Positions 22,678-34,049 of a stretch of DNA of 64,000 nucleotides are shown in pieces (within the stretch, counting starts at the first letter, position 1; every line of letters begins with the position of its first letter). Below the pieces are notes generated by a model. The model was not told the origin of the DNA. It searched no databases and saw nothing but the letters and a program-made list of their open reading frames with translations. The DNA lies in the NCBI GenBank assembly GCA_963669975.1, contig CAVLJG010000010.1, forward strand, positions 27,886,821 to 27,950,820, written 5' to 3'. The position numbers and the translations under genes are program-made. The stretch comes from Acanthoscelides obtectus (taxonomy: Eukaryota; Arthropoda; Insecta; Coleoptera; Chrysomelidae).

Positions 22678-23838
22678 CAGGGTGTCCAGGAATAAATTTC
22701 CCTTTTTAAACTCGAATAACATTTCAACAGGGTAATTTAGCGCGGCCGGTGTAGCGTCCTTCGATAGTGGATGGATGCGTATTACTTAGTAAAAATGAAG
22801 CGTTGGTATGGTGCACATCGTGCGTTCATTATTGAGGCATATTTCAGGAACAATGTACATAACATAATTGCAAAATAAAGGTTTTGTGCTCTCTTCAACA
22901 TTAGGCGTGTGGAGGACGCACCAAGTAAAAATTTAGTGAAATCGTGGGTAAAGAGGCATAGAAAAACATCGTGAGCCGCTATAATTTAAAATCCAACTGG
23001 ATCTGTTCGTAAAACATCACAGGAGATGGGATTGCATAAATCATCTTTTCATACAATTTTAAGGAGAGATTTAAAGATACATCCCTACAAGATCCAAATA
23101 GTACAAGAATTGAACCCAGATGGCTCTATAAACCGTCGTTCCTTCGCCGAAACAGTAATAAGCCGTTTTTTTGCAAACGACCGAATTAACATTTTGTTCA
23201 GTGTCCTTTCAGGCGCAGTTAGTAAGCAAAATTGTCGCTATTGGGTACCGGAGAAAAGTAAGAGTGTGGTGTGCCACGTGGGCTTCAGGAATTATCGGCC
23301 CGTTCTTTTTTGAGAACTAACGAGGCATAGCCCAGACTGTAACTAGTGATCGTTTTGAGCTTTAAGAATCTGATGGCTTTGATCAAGAAACATGGTTTTA
23401 ACAAGACGGCGCTACCTCACATAGAGCCCGAGCATATATGGAAGTCGTTCGAGAATTATTCCCGGAAGATGTCGTCTTATAGACCTAAACTGGCCAGTAG
23501 GTCTCCAGATCTCGCCACATTGGACTTTTTTTGTGGAAATACCTTAAAAGTGAAGTTTATGTTAATCGGCCTAGGACTTTGCAGAAATGAAAACAAAAAA
23601 TACGGTAAGAAATTAGAGCTACTACACCTGAATTATGTTTAAAAGTTTCTAACCACATGAAGACGGAATTGCAGGAGTGTTCCGAACGAAATGTTAGGCA
23701 TCTCGACAAAATATTTTTTAAAACATGAAATTCGCCTATATTGTGTTTACTTTTGCTTCAATAAACTGATTTTAAAACTTCTAGACAGTGTTTTTTATAA
23801 GCCTTTAAAAAGGGAAATCTTTTCCTGCTATGAAAAGG
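22678..23838 (+). mobile_element. Mariner-type transposon, dead copy
   Basis: Bounded by imperfect inverted repeats: the left end is CAGGGTGTCCAGGAATAAA then TTTCCCTTTTTAAA; on the right, the reverse complement of 23790-23830 gives GCAGGAAAAGATTTCCCTTT. A broken transposase fills most of the interior. The right end has lost the terminal CAGGGTGTC. Confidence 0.75.
22795..23728 (+). pseudogene. Mariner-like transposase, multiply broken
   Basis: ATG at 22795 begins MKRWYGAHRAFIIEAYF, an N-terminal helix-turn-helix typical of an insect mariner lineage. The second DNA-binding part (QEMGLHKSSFHTILRRDLKI then HPYKIQIVQELNPDGS) is open at 23026-23170. The catalytic core is eroded: the region around the first Asp (FSVLSGAVSKQN, where relatives have SDEAHF) has lost the motif, the QDGA segment is out of frame near 23400, and LASRSPDLATLDFF survives near 23500. 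The C-terminus (LQECSERNVRHLDKIF) is at about 23670-23715. Many stops and shifts; clearly a fossil. Confidence 0.85.
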
Positions 23839-24402
23839 AATGTAACCGCATAACAAGTAACTTTAAAAACGTGTCAGTGACTAACCTCAAGCGTTCTTTT
23901 GTGTCCCCCGCCTTTCATGCGATGCTCCGGTGAGGGCCTTAAGTTCTTAGTGTCAATATGTACGTTGGTCTGCATCCTGGCTGAACGGGTGTGTAACAGG
24001 TGCGACGAAATAACACAGAAACGCACCACCCACTATTCACACGTCGAGTCGCACGCAGCACCCGAGTCAAAACTATCGGTGACGCAGAGTCGACATCTCG
24101 ATGACGCGCCGCCGTCCGGCATACTGCAGCGGGCGGCAACTTTGCGAAAACAACTCGAAATCACGCGGAACGATGCTGCTGTCGGAAAACTCCGGCCCGG
24201 AGCGCCGGAGCAGAGTCTAACATTAGGCGGAAGGCTGCGGCATGAAGCTTTTCTGCAGATTTGCTGGGTCGTGGGCGAATATAAAGAGCAGTTTTGGTTT
24301 TTGACCGTTTGATATACTGTAGAGCGTCTTTATTTTTGATGTATAGTGCCACGCCTTTTTTATAAACAAGAAGAAATGCGTGATTCTTTTTTTCATTAAT
24401 TA
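23839..24402. other. GC-rich, CpG-rich patch with a TATA-like motif (repeat copy B)
   Basis: From about 23880 to 24310 the sequence is markedly GC- and CpG-richer than its neighbours. It starts with repeat copy B (ACTAACCTCAAGCGT..., GTGTAACAGGTGCGACGAAATA) and ends with GAATATAAAGAGCAG near 24277. A 137-codon plus frame (23899-24312) crosses it but shows no known motif. It could be a promoter/LTR-like region or an unrecognised GC-rich element. Confidence 0.4.
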
Positions 24403-25800
24403 ATAATAATAATAGACGTCTTTATTTATCCACAATTACATTGTAGTATAGCCAAATGTCAGACTTATATGGCGAAGTTTAGCATGCTGCTACTCTTACA
24501 CTTAACCATATAGTCTCTAGCAGATGTTCAAAAGAATACACTATCCACAAACAGATTTGGTTCATTACATCGAAAGTGAAATTTGCAAAAAGAGAAAGAG
24601 GCATACTTTCCAAACCCAAATGCACCAAAAAATTATTAATCTGAATTAATGATGGAATAAAAAAGAAAAGAATGATTACGTAAATTATATGTTTGGAGGG
24701 TTGAGTAATAATGTTTTTACTTTTTGTCGAAAGACAGGTAATGAAAATTCTTTATATACTTTAGGAAAAACTGTGTTCAAAAAGGGTAGACGTATGCAGG
24801 GGTATTCTAATATTATTTTCTCTGAGAGTGCTACAGTGAACATCATTATTAAATGAAATGTTTTCCTTCAAGTAATAAGGTTTAGACGTGAGCAGCAATT
24901 TGTGAACAAAAACTGAATAGTAATACTTGACCATGTCATTAATTTTTAACCAATTTAGAACGGGATACTTCGCTGATAGATGACCAAATTTACGTAAGCC
25001 AAAAATGAATCGTATACAATTGTTTTGAATAACTTGAATAACGCTTTTAGTGAAATTGTCTAAACAAGTATAGTATACGATATTACAATAATTTAGTATA
25101 GATATGACCAATACTTCACATAGTTTTTTACGCAACCTAAAATTTAGTAAATACCTGTTTGCTATAAGAGTGCGCAGCCGTAGGTAGGTTTTCTGAGATA
25201 GACTTTTAACATGTTCAATAAACCCTAATTTTGTATCAACAACAACACCAAGAATTTTTGCAGATTCAAAAAATTGCAAAATTTGGTTATTTATCTGAAT
25301 GTTCAAGAGCTGTGTTACATTGCATGTTTTTCTTCATTTTAGATTTTTGTAGATTAATAAGTAGATTGTGATCTAAAGAGTATTTAATTAATTTATTAAC
25401 ATCGTTTTGTAAAATTTGAGTAGTATTATTGACATTATCTGGGTTAAAATAATGGAGCAATTGCGTATCGTCTGCAAATGACTGGACATGAGAATCATCA
25501 ATACTTTTGCTTAAGTCGAACGTATATATGAGGAACAGAAGCGGCCCCAATACAGAGCCCTGAGGTACGCCTGAGGGAATTATTGTCACTTGAGACATTT
25601 CATGATTGAGAAAAACACACTGAGTTCTTTGATGAGGGTAACTGTCGAAAAATGAAAATGATACACTGTCAAGGCCTATGTAATTTAATTTAGCAAGTAA
25701 TAATTTATGATTGATGCTGTCAAAGGCTTTCGAATAGTCTATAGAGATTAAGGCTAGCGCCATTTTCTTATCTAAGGCACTTAAAATATTGTCTTGCAGC
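24403..25800 (-). mobile_element. CR1-like LINE fragment (3' half), minus strand
   Basis: A 5'-truncated LINE whose 5' edge lies near 25800 and whose 3' end is an AAT repeat at about 24403-24414, preceded in sense by an AATAAA signal. It carries the RT-to-C-terminus part only. Its 5' edge abuts an oppositely oriented LINE fragment. Confidence 0.82.
24685..25790 (-). pseudogene. LINE reverse transcriptase fragment, one frameshift
   Basis: The upstream frame (25287-25790 in minus sense) starts in RT motif A (ISIDYSKAFDSINHKLL), passes motif B (SGVPQGSVLGPLLF) and the catalytic FADD (QSFADDTQLLH), and ends with NLQKSK. A frame change near 25300 leads to the C-terminal part (ILGVVVDTKLGFIEHVKSL, IQNNCIRFIFGLRK, then KVYKEFSLPVFRQKVKTLL) that ends at 24685. 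The RT fingers and all upstream domains are missing. It resembles the copy at 14067 but is clearly a different subfamily (FADD against YADD). Confidence 0.85.
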
Positions 25801-26775
25801 CTTTTTCCAAACAGTCGTTAAAGATGTGGACGATGTGATGGAGAATAACTGGCAGGCAAAGCTGGATCATTGACAGGGATATAACTATTGTGCTTCAAGA
25901 AGACCTCCAGCTGATCAGAAAGTGGTCAGAACTTTGGCTCCTGCCTTTAAATCTCTCGAAATGCTACGTTCTCCACCTGGGAAAGAATAACTTAACATAT
26001 AAGATTAGCAAACATACCTTAGAGACTGTTTTTATTCACACAGATCTTGGTCTGACAGTTAATGACCGGCTCACCTGGTCGGAGCACATTCAGAACATAA
26101 CCTCTAAGGCAAAGCGGTTGCTATATAATGATGGAAAGATCATTTAGCGGTTGCACCGTTAGTACCTCCTCCTTCTTGTACACAACTTTCACTGGAGTTT
26201 GCTGCTCCGGTATGGGATTCAAACCTTGTTCGCGATAGCAGCTTATTAGAGGTCATTCAGCGTCGTGCTACACGTATGCCTTATGGCACACGTAAGCCAA
26301 GTTATGAAGACCGCCTCGAGTTATATAACCTACCTGCTTTTGCTGATAGAAGAATGCGAGGCGATCTCATCATCACTTTCAGAGCACTGCATAATCTGTT
26401 TGGTGTGGACATGTCGCATCTGTTTCGTCTGGCAATGAACAATCTCAGAGGCCATAACTTCAAATTGCAGAAGGAAGCTTTCAGAACCTCTACTTGTCAG
26501 CGCTTATCTCAAACCGTATCTTCGATGCACGGAACAAACAGTCTTAAATTTTATGTAGTGAACTCGGCATCCGTCAGCAGTTTCAAAAACAATTATGATA
26601 GACACCGCAGTGCTTAACATATTGTTCCCATTCTGTATATGTCTACTTCAGAAGTACTAAGATTGTCAAATTGTTATATTTATTTTGTCCGTACACTATT
26701 ATCTATTATGTGTTTGAGTTTATAGTACTTGTACCCAACTCAAATTTGTTGTTTAATAATAATAATAATAACACG
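25801..26775 (+). pseudogene. LINE (CR1-like) RT C-terminal fragment, plus strand
   Basis: Begins abruptly near 25800 after the catalytic motif: LQEDLQLIRKWSELW then LNLSKCYVLHLGK and GLTVNDRLTWSEHIQNI. One or more shifts at 26130-26276 lead into QRRATRMPYGTRKPSYEDRL and the C-terminal end YDRHRSA at 26617. A non-coding 3' region ends in an AAT repeat (about 26755-26774), the same kind of tail as the other CR1-like copies. The RT catalytic region is missing, so it is a dead 5'-truncated insertion. Confidence 0.82.
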
Positions 26776-27675
26776 TGTTTGCTGGCCGCCACTGGCTGGT
26801 GGCGCATCAGACCTTTTTATAGTATAATGTAACATGCTAACATTAAAAGTGATCTGTAAAGTACTTTCAAAGGTAAAAAATAAAAATTCAGGACTTCGTG
26901 GTAAACAATTTAAGCGATTGCAGACATATGTTCATTTAAACCTTTCTTCCTAAACTCTCTGAGATATAAGGAAAAGTATTAGGCAGATAGATAGTCTTTT
27001 AGTATTACGTACTGCTTTAAAAATTAAATACATTTTCAGGTCTGTAGTAGCGAAACTTTTACCGTCCAACTTTAATTAGAGAAGATTCGTCGTTAACTGG
27101 GTCTCACTTGTTCGGCCACCCCAGCCACAGGTAATAATTTAGCTTTATCTTCACAGCTTTAAATGATGTCATTTCAGATTAGATATGGGTATAATATGTT
27201 ATCAACATAATAGCCCCATTCTGTACATTCCACACATACAATAGCCCTACCTTACTTCGGGACAACGCTGACATGTTGTAAATCTTTACAAATTACGCAT
27301 TGTTTCTGTTTCCTTCCACTTTGTATCAGTCTCCCCTTTATTGTGCTGCGACAAAATTTCAAAAACGCTTGGAAAATGCCAAGTGACTGTCTCATGTGGG
27401 GTTTATCGACCAACAACGTGGAAAAAATGTTGCAGAACTCTCGCCTACAAATTGATGCAAATGACGTAAAAACTAGGTAGCGGCACTGAAACACGGAACA
27501 ATGGGGTTCCTCTTGAACTTCCTACGAATATTAATGAGAACAGTATAATATATTGTTCTAGATATTATTTAATGAAATTTCACACGCGCATTCGATACGC
27601 GAAATGGGTCACCGCTTTCCCTGCTTAATCCACATGTACTGATTGGAGCTTCGTTCAAAGCATGACAATGAGGAT
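26776..27675. other. No firmly recognised gene
   Basis: One weak lead: on the minus strand near 27200-27320 there are CVICKD and, after a stop, CVECTEW, a CxxC...CxxC spacing reminiscent of piggyBac C-terminal zinc-binding tails. No transposase core accompanies it, so I do not call a gene. Confidence 0.4.
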
Positions 27676-28102
27676 GTTGACCTGGGAGAAACATACTGAT
27701 ATTTTGAAAACAAAATTCCAAATTACCTTTCGGCAGCTTTATCCTTTGTTGTGCAGAAATTCAAAATTAAGTTTGATCAACAAGATTCGGTTGTATAAAA
27801 TGGTCATAAGACCCGCAATCACCTACGCATGCGAGGCTTGGTGTTTTCTTGCCAAGACGTACATGCAGAGACTGCAAGTCCTGCAAAACAGAACCCTACG
27901 CACAATTACTAAAGCCCCTTGGTGCGTGTCAAATGAGATTATTCACAGAGATCTTGATATCCCATATCTAAGGGATTACGTAAAACAACTGGCGCAGCGG
28001 CGTTATAATTAAGCGGAATCGCACAGCAACCCTCTGTTGCGTGATTCAGTAGACTAAACAGTCGAGCAAGTTCGCAAACATTCCAGGCCGCGCCTCGCAC
28101 TG
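27676..28102 (+). pseudogene. Jockey-type RT C-terminal fragment
   Basis: LTWEKHTDILKTKF, then LSLINKIRLYKMVIRPAITY, LQVLQNRTLRTITKAPW and IIHRDLDIPYLRDYVKQLAQ. This is the conserved end of Jockey-clade reverse transcriptases, downstream of the catalytic domain. A TAA stop at 28010-28012 interrupts the protein just before AESHSNPLLRDS, which still reads in frame and belongs to the normal C-terminus. Same clade as the larger element at 34050-38340 but well diverged from it. Confidence 0.85.
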
Positions 28103-28430
28103 TGATCAAAATTAAATTGTAAATTCAGACCAGCCAAAATTATTTCAGTATACAAAACCGATCAAAATTATTTTTTCGAGTTACAAAATAATTCGAGTAG
28201 TCAAAGCAATAATGCTTAAGCTATTTCAAATGAGTTACTTCTTTTCTTTGATCTATTTCTTCCTTCCTTTCTTTCCTTCTTTCCCTTTTCTCCTTAATTA
28301 AACAGTTTGGTATCTGGGTAGCCAGACCTGACAGACTAACAGACCGACGAGGCTTTTAACTAAGAGCAACGGTCCACCGGACCGCTCTGACGAATAATGA
28401 CGAATAGTAATAGTAATGAAGATGTAGATA
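27676..28430 (+). mobile_element. Jockey-clade LINE 3' fragment
   Basis: A 5'-truncated LINE tail. It starts within the RT C-terminal region at about 27676, has a 3' region of roughly 300 bp including a C/T-rich tract (28241-28300), and contains a hairpin CGGTCCACCGGACCG near 28368. The last ~100 bp (28311-28410) resemble 13911-14012 in the 3' region of the minus-strand LINE, in the same plus-strand orientation. Confidence 0.7.
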
Positions 28431-28871
28431 AATGTTTGAAGTTTGGTACTAAGTTGACAATATAAATTGATCTACCGATGTGTGACCCAAAGAAGCCATC
28501 TCTATCAACGAAATCGGACTGTACGTGGACCTTACTCCGCTGCTATACCGAGGACCTGGATATGACATAAACTGGGGATTTAATAGCTTTCTTGCTAAAC
28601 ATTTCAAAAACTGATTACATAATATATGGAGTAGCACTTTAGTGCGGCTACTTATATAACCAGTTTCATAAATATCCGTCAACCCTTGGTCCCAGTGGAG
28701 TAAGCTCCGCCAACTGTTGAAATATACTCTACTATGCTTTATAAGACTATACGTGGATTTTTTCCCAAAATCGTTGTACAACACGTGAAAAAATGCAAAT
28801 GAAAATTTAAAGTTATTTCCATGACGCCGCAAAATAGATCCATCGGTACCTCGGGTTATACATCTTGACAG

Positions 28872-29099
28872 TAGGTATGTTCGATACGATCCTATATTTA
28901 GAAGTATCGATACATTTCACGAGTATCGTCATCTTTCGATCCGGAATGTGTCAGAGTGACTAACTTCAGATAACTTTTCTTCTTTGTTTCCTTCCGCTGG
29001 ATATCAATAATTTTATTCCAATATTTTGGAGTATCGATACTTCCTAAAACGATAAGAATCGATACATAGCGATACTTTACGTGGATCTAAGCATCCCTA
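28872..29099. mobile_element. hAT-type MITE with target-site duplication
   Basis: A 228-bp non-coding element. Left end TAGGTATGTTCGATACGATC; the reverse complement of the right end gives TAGGGATGCTTAGATCCACG. ATCTTGACAG directly flanks both sides (28862-28871 and 29100-29109). That 10-bp match contains the 8-bp duplication expected for hAT insertions. Inside are several GTATCGATAC-type palindromic motifs. It must rely on a transposase encoded elsewhere. Confidence 0.85.
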
Positions 29100-29109
29100 A
29101 TCTTGACAG

Positions 29110-30699
29110 CTTGTCGTTCTTGTCAACTGGGCTGCAGGGTGTGGTGTTGCCTTTACTATCTGACATTTTACTAAAATCTTATGGCAAATAAAAGCTTCGA
29201 ATGAAATATTGCCGAATATCATCGGATATGCATAGAATTTAGAATATAAACTCATATTGCAAATTTCAGATTGTCTATGCATGGACTTGAACCGGAATTT
29301 TCGGTACCGAAAAAAAAGTTTCCAGAATGGTTGTAAAGTACTCTGAAAGAGCGACCAGCATGAACATTATATAAGTTGTAATATAGAACTATGCCCTCAA
29401 AAAACATGTTGTGTGCGCGCCCAATACAATAACAGACGTTTTTTATGACTCAAAGGTTCTTGATCTACCACTGATCTTGGGACGGCATTTACCTTATACC
29501 GAATTCAACGACTCTATTTGCCGATTCCGTTTTTTTTGCCGGTCCGGCTACACTGCAGATGTGCAGATCACTTTAAAAGCAATTGATATCCCAGACGTGT
29601 TATAATAATGGAAATAATAAGAAAATATAACAATGTTTGGAGATATATTTTCATAAACAGGTATTGTTGATTCTGACTTATAATATCTAGACGATGAATA
29701 ATAGGTGGATGCGGATACTTAAAAATATCGATGTTTTAGGACCCTGAAATGTAGAATGTGCTGTTTGTTTACATTTGGTGTCGATTTCTAGATTATAAAT
29801 TTGCAAAAATTGTTTTTGATGTAACAAAAGAAGATGCAAGTGGAACACTTTTTATATCCTTTTTTTGCAAAATAGCAAAAATCGGTACATCTCTACAGGT
29901 ACGTATTATGTACAACACCCTGTACGTGTTGTACAGACAAAACTAGATTGCCATGCATGAACAGTGAAAACATCCTACCAAATATAATAGCTAGAAAATC
30001 GACCTATTATTTCTCACATTTTCATTGGTCCATTTAAATAACTGACCGTCTTTTCTGAAATGATAAAAATTGTAAATTCTATAAAAGTTATCATAACTCT
30101 AAAGCACAAAGACATAATATTACATCTATAATGTACCCTTATTTATAAGGCAATCATTTTTTCTCGACTTTATTCAACATTTCAATAGAAGTCACTGATA
30201 TTCGGAGAGCTTTGACAGCTTCTGTCAAATTGCATTTCGATAAGGTATTCTCTCAATGGTCCAAGGTACCGTTAAATATTAATGTTGGTGAAATTGGCCC
30301 TGACAATCTATTTTTCAATTGAAGTGAAATGGAAAAACATCATGTCTCATACTTCGTTCAAAAGTCACAGAAATTCGTGTCAATACCCTTTAACATACAA
30401 AAGTCTCAGACATTTCTTTAGATTGTCGCACTGATAAAAGAAACTGATAGTAACCGCTAAAAGCAGCAGGTATTGGGGTGACTATGCTTAGACTAAGGTT
30501 AAAACTAAAAATCATTATTTATTCTGTCGTGGAACTTTGTAAAACCAATCAGTACGGTTCATTCACGTGATGGAAGACTTCACCAAATAGGGGCACCCCA
30601 AACTGCAACATCGGGAGGACTTTTAAAAGGTTTCTGTATCTTTACTATATAGTGAACCAATACGCCTTTTAAAAGTTCTCTCAGTTACATCACTATTCT
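29110..30699. other. No recognised gene
   Basis: Unremarkable AT-rich sequence. Small inverted repeats occur at 29910-29934 (GTACAACAC/GTGTTGTAC) and around 30620-30685 (ACTTTTAAAAGG on both arms). Confidence 0.45.
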
Positions 30700-31040
30700 A
30701 ACGCCCTGAATCATTTCCTTTCGTCGTCTTCCCTACTTATACCTTTCTCAATGTATCCATTCCCATATTTTTTTGAGCCGTATGTAGTTCGGCATGTGCA
30801 GTAGTTGACTATACCAGATCAGTTGTTTAGTCTTTGTTTTGTCGACGATAATCCCGTCTGCGTCCCTCTTCCTTCTTCATTTTCGTTTCGTAAACACTAG
30901 TCACTTTGTTTGGTGTCTGATATCGTAACACTTTTTCGCGTTTTTCCCCGCCTCGTCTGCTACTAAGAACTATGCTTTCTGCATGTTTATTTCCATCTTT
31001 ATTTAATAAATTCCTCGTTCAACTCTGTTAACATCAACTT
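30700..31040 (-). pseudogene. RTE-like LINE RT C-terminal relic
   Basis: Read on the minus strand, MEINMQK...DADGIIVDKTKTKQLIWYSQ then LLHMPNYIRLKKIWEWIH and GRRRKE match the familiar C-terminal pattern of an abundant animal non-LTR RT (I..I..KQL.WYGHV.RM...R.PKK..EW.P.GRRKRG). Several stops are in frame. No catalytic domain remains. Confidence 0.55.
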
Positions 31041-31717
31041 CTTCTAATGGAACATACAATTTGCTTAATGAGACTCTACTATAAGGTCTCTTCAAATCTA
31101 CATATAGAGTGCTTTTTAGGAAGCCCTTTACTTACTTTCTGAATGGGTTGAGCTTGCATGGTGATATTTGGGACCATGGAATTGACGCATTAATGCTATA
31201 TTTTAACGAAATAATAGAAGTTGAACGTATCAAGATGGAAGCTAGGCGTTATCTTATGATGTCCTTCGAATGGATTTTCAAAGATTCTTATGAGTACTTT
31301 CTAGCTCTATCGTATAAATTCGCTATCTTTCAAATCTAAGCTCGGAAGCTGTCGAAGTTGAGCATTTTCGGATGCTGAATTCCTTGTAACTCAACAACTC
31401 CGAAAAGTTATAGTATGTCATATATAATCTCCTTCCGCTAAATAGGTCTACCTGAATATGCACTAAAATATGAGATATTCTGATTAAAAAATTGTGACAG
31501 TTTTATTGTGACTATCGATATAACTGTTACTTGAAATTTTATAACGATGTGGATGTTTGAGGTGCTGTTTCTCGAACCTCCTTTGTCTATAAAGTTTTTT
31601 GATTCACGACGTTTCGATTGATGTGATCTCTTATCGTCGTCACGTAATAGGAGTCCAAGAAGCGATGTCAGATTGATATAACATTGAATAATTGATTGAC
31701 GACTGATTGTTGAGTTA
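31041..31717. other. No recognised gene
   Basis: Short frames only, with no family match. It ends at the TTA target duplication of the Harbinger element. Confidence 0.45.
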
Positions 31718-32332
31718 AGGTGGCTACAGACACAACTGCAAGCTTGTCCAGCATGCTTATTCAATCTTTTTGTACAAGTATGCATAATTTGCCTTTGGCG
31801 CCACACGTACAAGCATGCTTGATAAAAATAGAGGTAGTTTAATTAAATATGTCGAACTCCGACGGCGATTCGCTCGATTTGGCCGCTTTTGTTCTTGTGA
31901 AGAAAAGAAAATCCCGAATAAAAAACCATGCGGTATGGTGTAAAGAATGGTTGATAAAAGGGAAAACCTATTCTCACATTTACTTACTAAGTGAGCTGAA
32001 CATATATCCGCGTGACTGGCACAATTATCTTAGAATGGATGAAGAGATGTATTAAAACCTTGTCTCTTGTATCACCTTTGATTCAAAAGCAGGATACGAT
32101 CATCAACGGACCCCAACTTGTGCATGCTTGAAAATCTTGGATACACACGTACTGTTTTGCTTGTGCAAGCGTGCCTAATTCAAGCATGCATAATTAAAAT
32201 CAATTCAATCCTCAAGCTGCTTGTACAATTACAAAGCTTGCACCACACTTCCCTACAGACATTCAAGCGAGCTTGTACAAAAACATTGAACAAGCATGCT
32301 GGACAAGCTTGCAGTTGTGTCTGTAGAAACCT
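31718..32332 (+). mobile_element. PIF/Harbinger transposon, internally deleted
   Basis: A 615-bp element with ~61-bp terminal inverted repeats: AGGTGGCTACAGACACAACT on the left, AGGTTTCTACAGACACAACT on the reverse complement of the right, with four mismatches over the arm. It is flanked on both sides by TTA (31715-31717, 32333-32335), the 3-bp duplication diagnostic of PIF/Harbinger. Variants of ACAAGCATGCTTG recur many times inside, especially subterminally, as expected for transposase-binding repeats. It keeps only the N-terminal piece of the transposase, so it needs an autonomous partner. Confidence 0.92.
31849..32110 (+). pseudogene. Harbinger DDE transposase, N-terminal remnant
   Basis: ATG at 31849; 68 codons to a TAA at 32053. 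The segment KTYSHIYLLSELNIYPRDWH then NYLRMDEEMY is the conserved N-terminal region of Harbinger nucleases (HARBI1-like: ...L..EL...D...F.NFLRMD...F). After the stop and a one-base shift, LSLVSPLIQKQDT continues the family sequence, so a frameshift or stop followed by a large deletion removed the catalytic DDE domain. Inactive. Confidence 0.85.
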
Positions 32333-32335
32333 TTA

Positions 32336-34049
32336 TAAGCGACTCAATGTACAAAGGCGCCCAACTTTGACAACCTACCAGTACACTACTTTCAAAGATG
32401 GCCGTTTTATGTTCTAGAGTTATAACGTACTCGCAAGAGGCTACACAATTTAAAAAAAAAACTTCCAAAATAGCGTCCAGTTGCCACCTTGAAATTTTCA
32501 ACTGCCAGTTTAAATATTTGCCCCAAATTTCAGTCAGTTGTATTCGTAGCATCTAAGTTGCCTTTAGATGTGTACACCTAGAGATTTGCCACCCCGCAGT
32601 ACTGACCGGTAGTTTAGTATGAAGAAATGAAGAATTAATTATAGGGTGTCTTAGAATAAGATGCAAATCTTTTGAGTTCATAAAAAATATAAGAAAATTA
32701 TTCGAAAAACGTAATGCTACAATGCTGCATGTTCAAATGAAAGAGGGTCCTACGGGACACCTCTACGGGGTAGTACAGTAGGCAGCTGGGGCTCACTCGG
32801 TAGTGTCCATGGAAACCAAGGAAGGAATTTTTTCAGTTCATCAGGGACGGACCAGCCTTAATGCATTATTGCAGATGTTTTTTACACTCTGTATAATAAT
32901 GGCTCTAAAATAATATTTTCGGAATATGTTAGCCGAAAAAATATTTTTGTGTTCAATTTCGAATTACTTTCTAGAAAAAGTCTTATCTCAGTACTGCTTA
33001 ACGTCTATGCCATACTGGCTGCCAAGTGGAACCATTGCCGTAGACCTGAAATATTGATTGACGACTCGATCACCTCGATATTTCAATTTTACATAGGTAT
33101 TTTGTTTCATTTAGCAAGCAGTAAACATTGAGAGTATTCAGGGAGACAACCACAGCTTAAGCACCCAGAGCTTTTTCGGACCGCTGATTATTATAGATTT
33201 GTTACCAAAATTTTTATATTGCCAGGGTGGTAGTACTAGCATACTAGACTCAATGCTAAAATAACGGTGCATTTCAAGGATATCATAGACATTTCTTTCA
33301 GCGTTAAAGTAAGGCTCTTCAGAAATCTTATGATGAGCAATTATGATGCACTACCAATACTGCGTTCGGTCTGAACCGTCCTTCGGCCTAACAAGCTTTT
33401 TACTGACACTATCTGCTTGCGAAGCTTTCAAAAGCTTCAAAAAATATGCAGTGTCGCTTAAAAGTTATGCGAGGCGAACCGATTTCCAACAGCTCCCTTA
33501 AGGTCCGATTTTACTATCAGGAGAACAAAATTTGCGCCTAAGCTGTGGCACAAGTTCAACCAACTAGAAGCCTCTTTTGAAGTAATGGATATAATGAATA
33601 TAATCTTGTAAAGCTAGAGAAAAATTATACGATTTGTGCAAGGTGTGCCTCTAATTCTCATATTAAATCAAGGAATATTTCATATAACACCTGATTTAGG
33701 TACAAATAGCTATTCTTGCATTCGGCCCCGGACACAAAATTTGCGATCAAGAAAAGGGATTTGCGATTGGCTGTTGAGCCAGGAAGACTACATCTAAGCA
33801 CGTATTGACCTTAAAAACATTTAGAAACAGGTTTTTTCTTTCACGCGGTAATTAAGTAAATCAAATATTTGCCCGTTGTTTGACAAATATTAAGCATCCT
33901 GTTACTTTAGCCTTCAAATGATTCACTGATCTGAATAAATTGTATAGTTTGACGGACCTGATACAAACCTCCAAACAGTAAAGATAGATTTTTTTATCTA
34001 ACCTCAATAGACATGTTATGCATTGTTAAGAATGAAGCCGTTTGCCTAA
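32336..34049. other. No recognised gene
   Basis: Nothing firm. A frame-broken stretch at 33130-33840 has a vaguely coding look (runs such as RTKFAPKLWHKFNQLEASFE) but I cannot place it. ATAGGGTGTCTTAGAATAAG at 32640 resembles a mariner-type end. Confidence 0.4.

Noticed and set aside
27200..27320. CxxC...CxxC on minus as a piggyBac C-terminus
   Set aside because: Separated by a stop and without any transposase core nearby; too weak to call.
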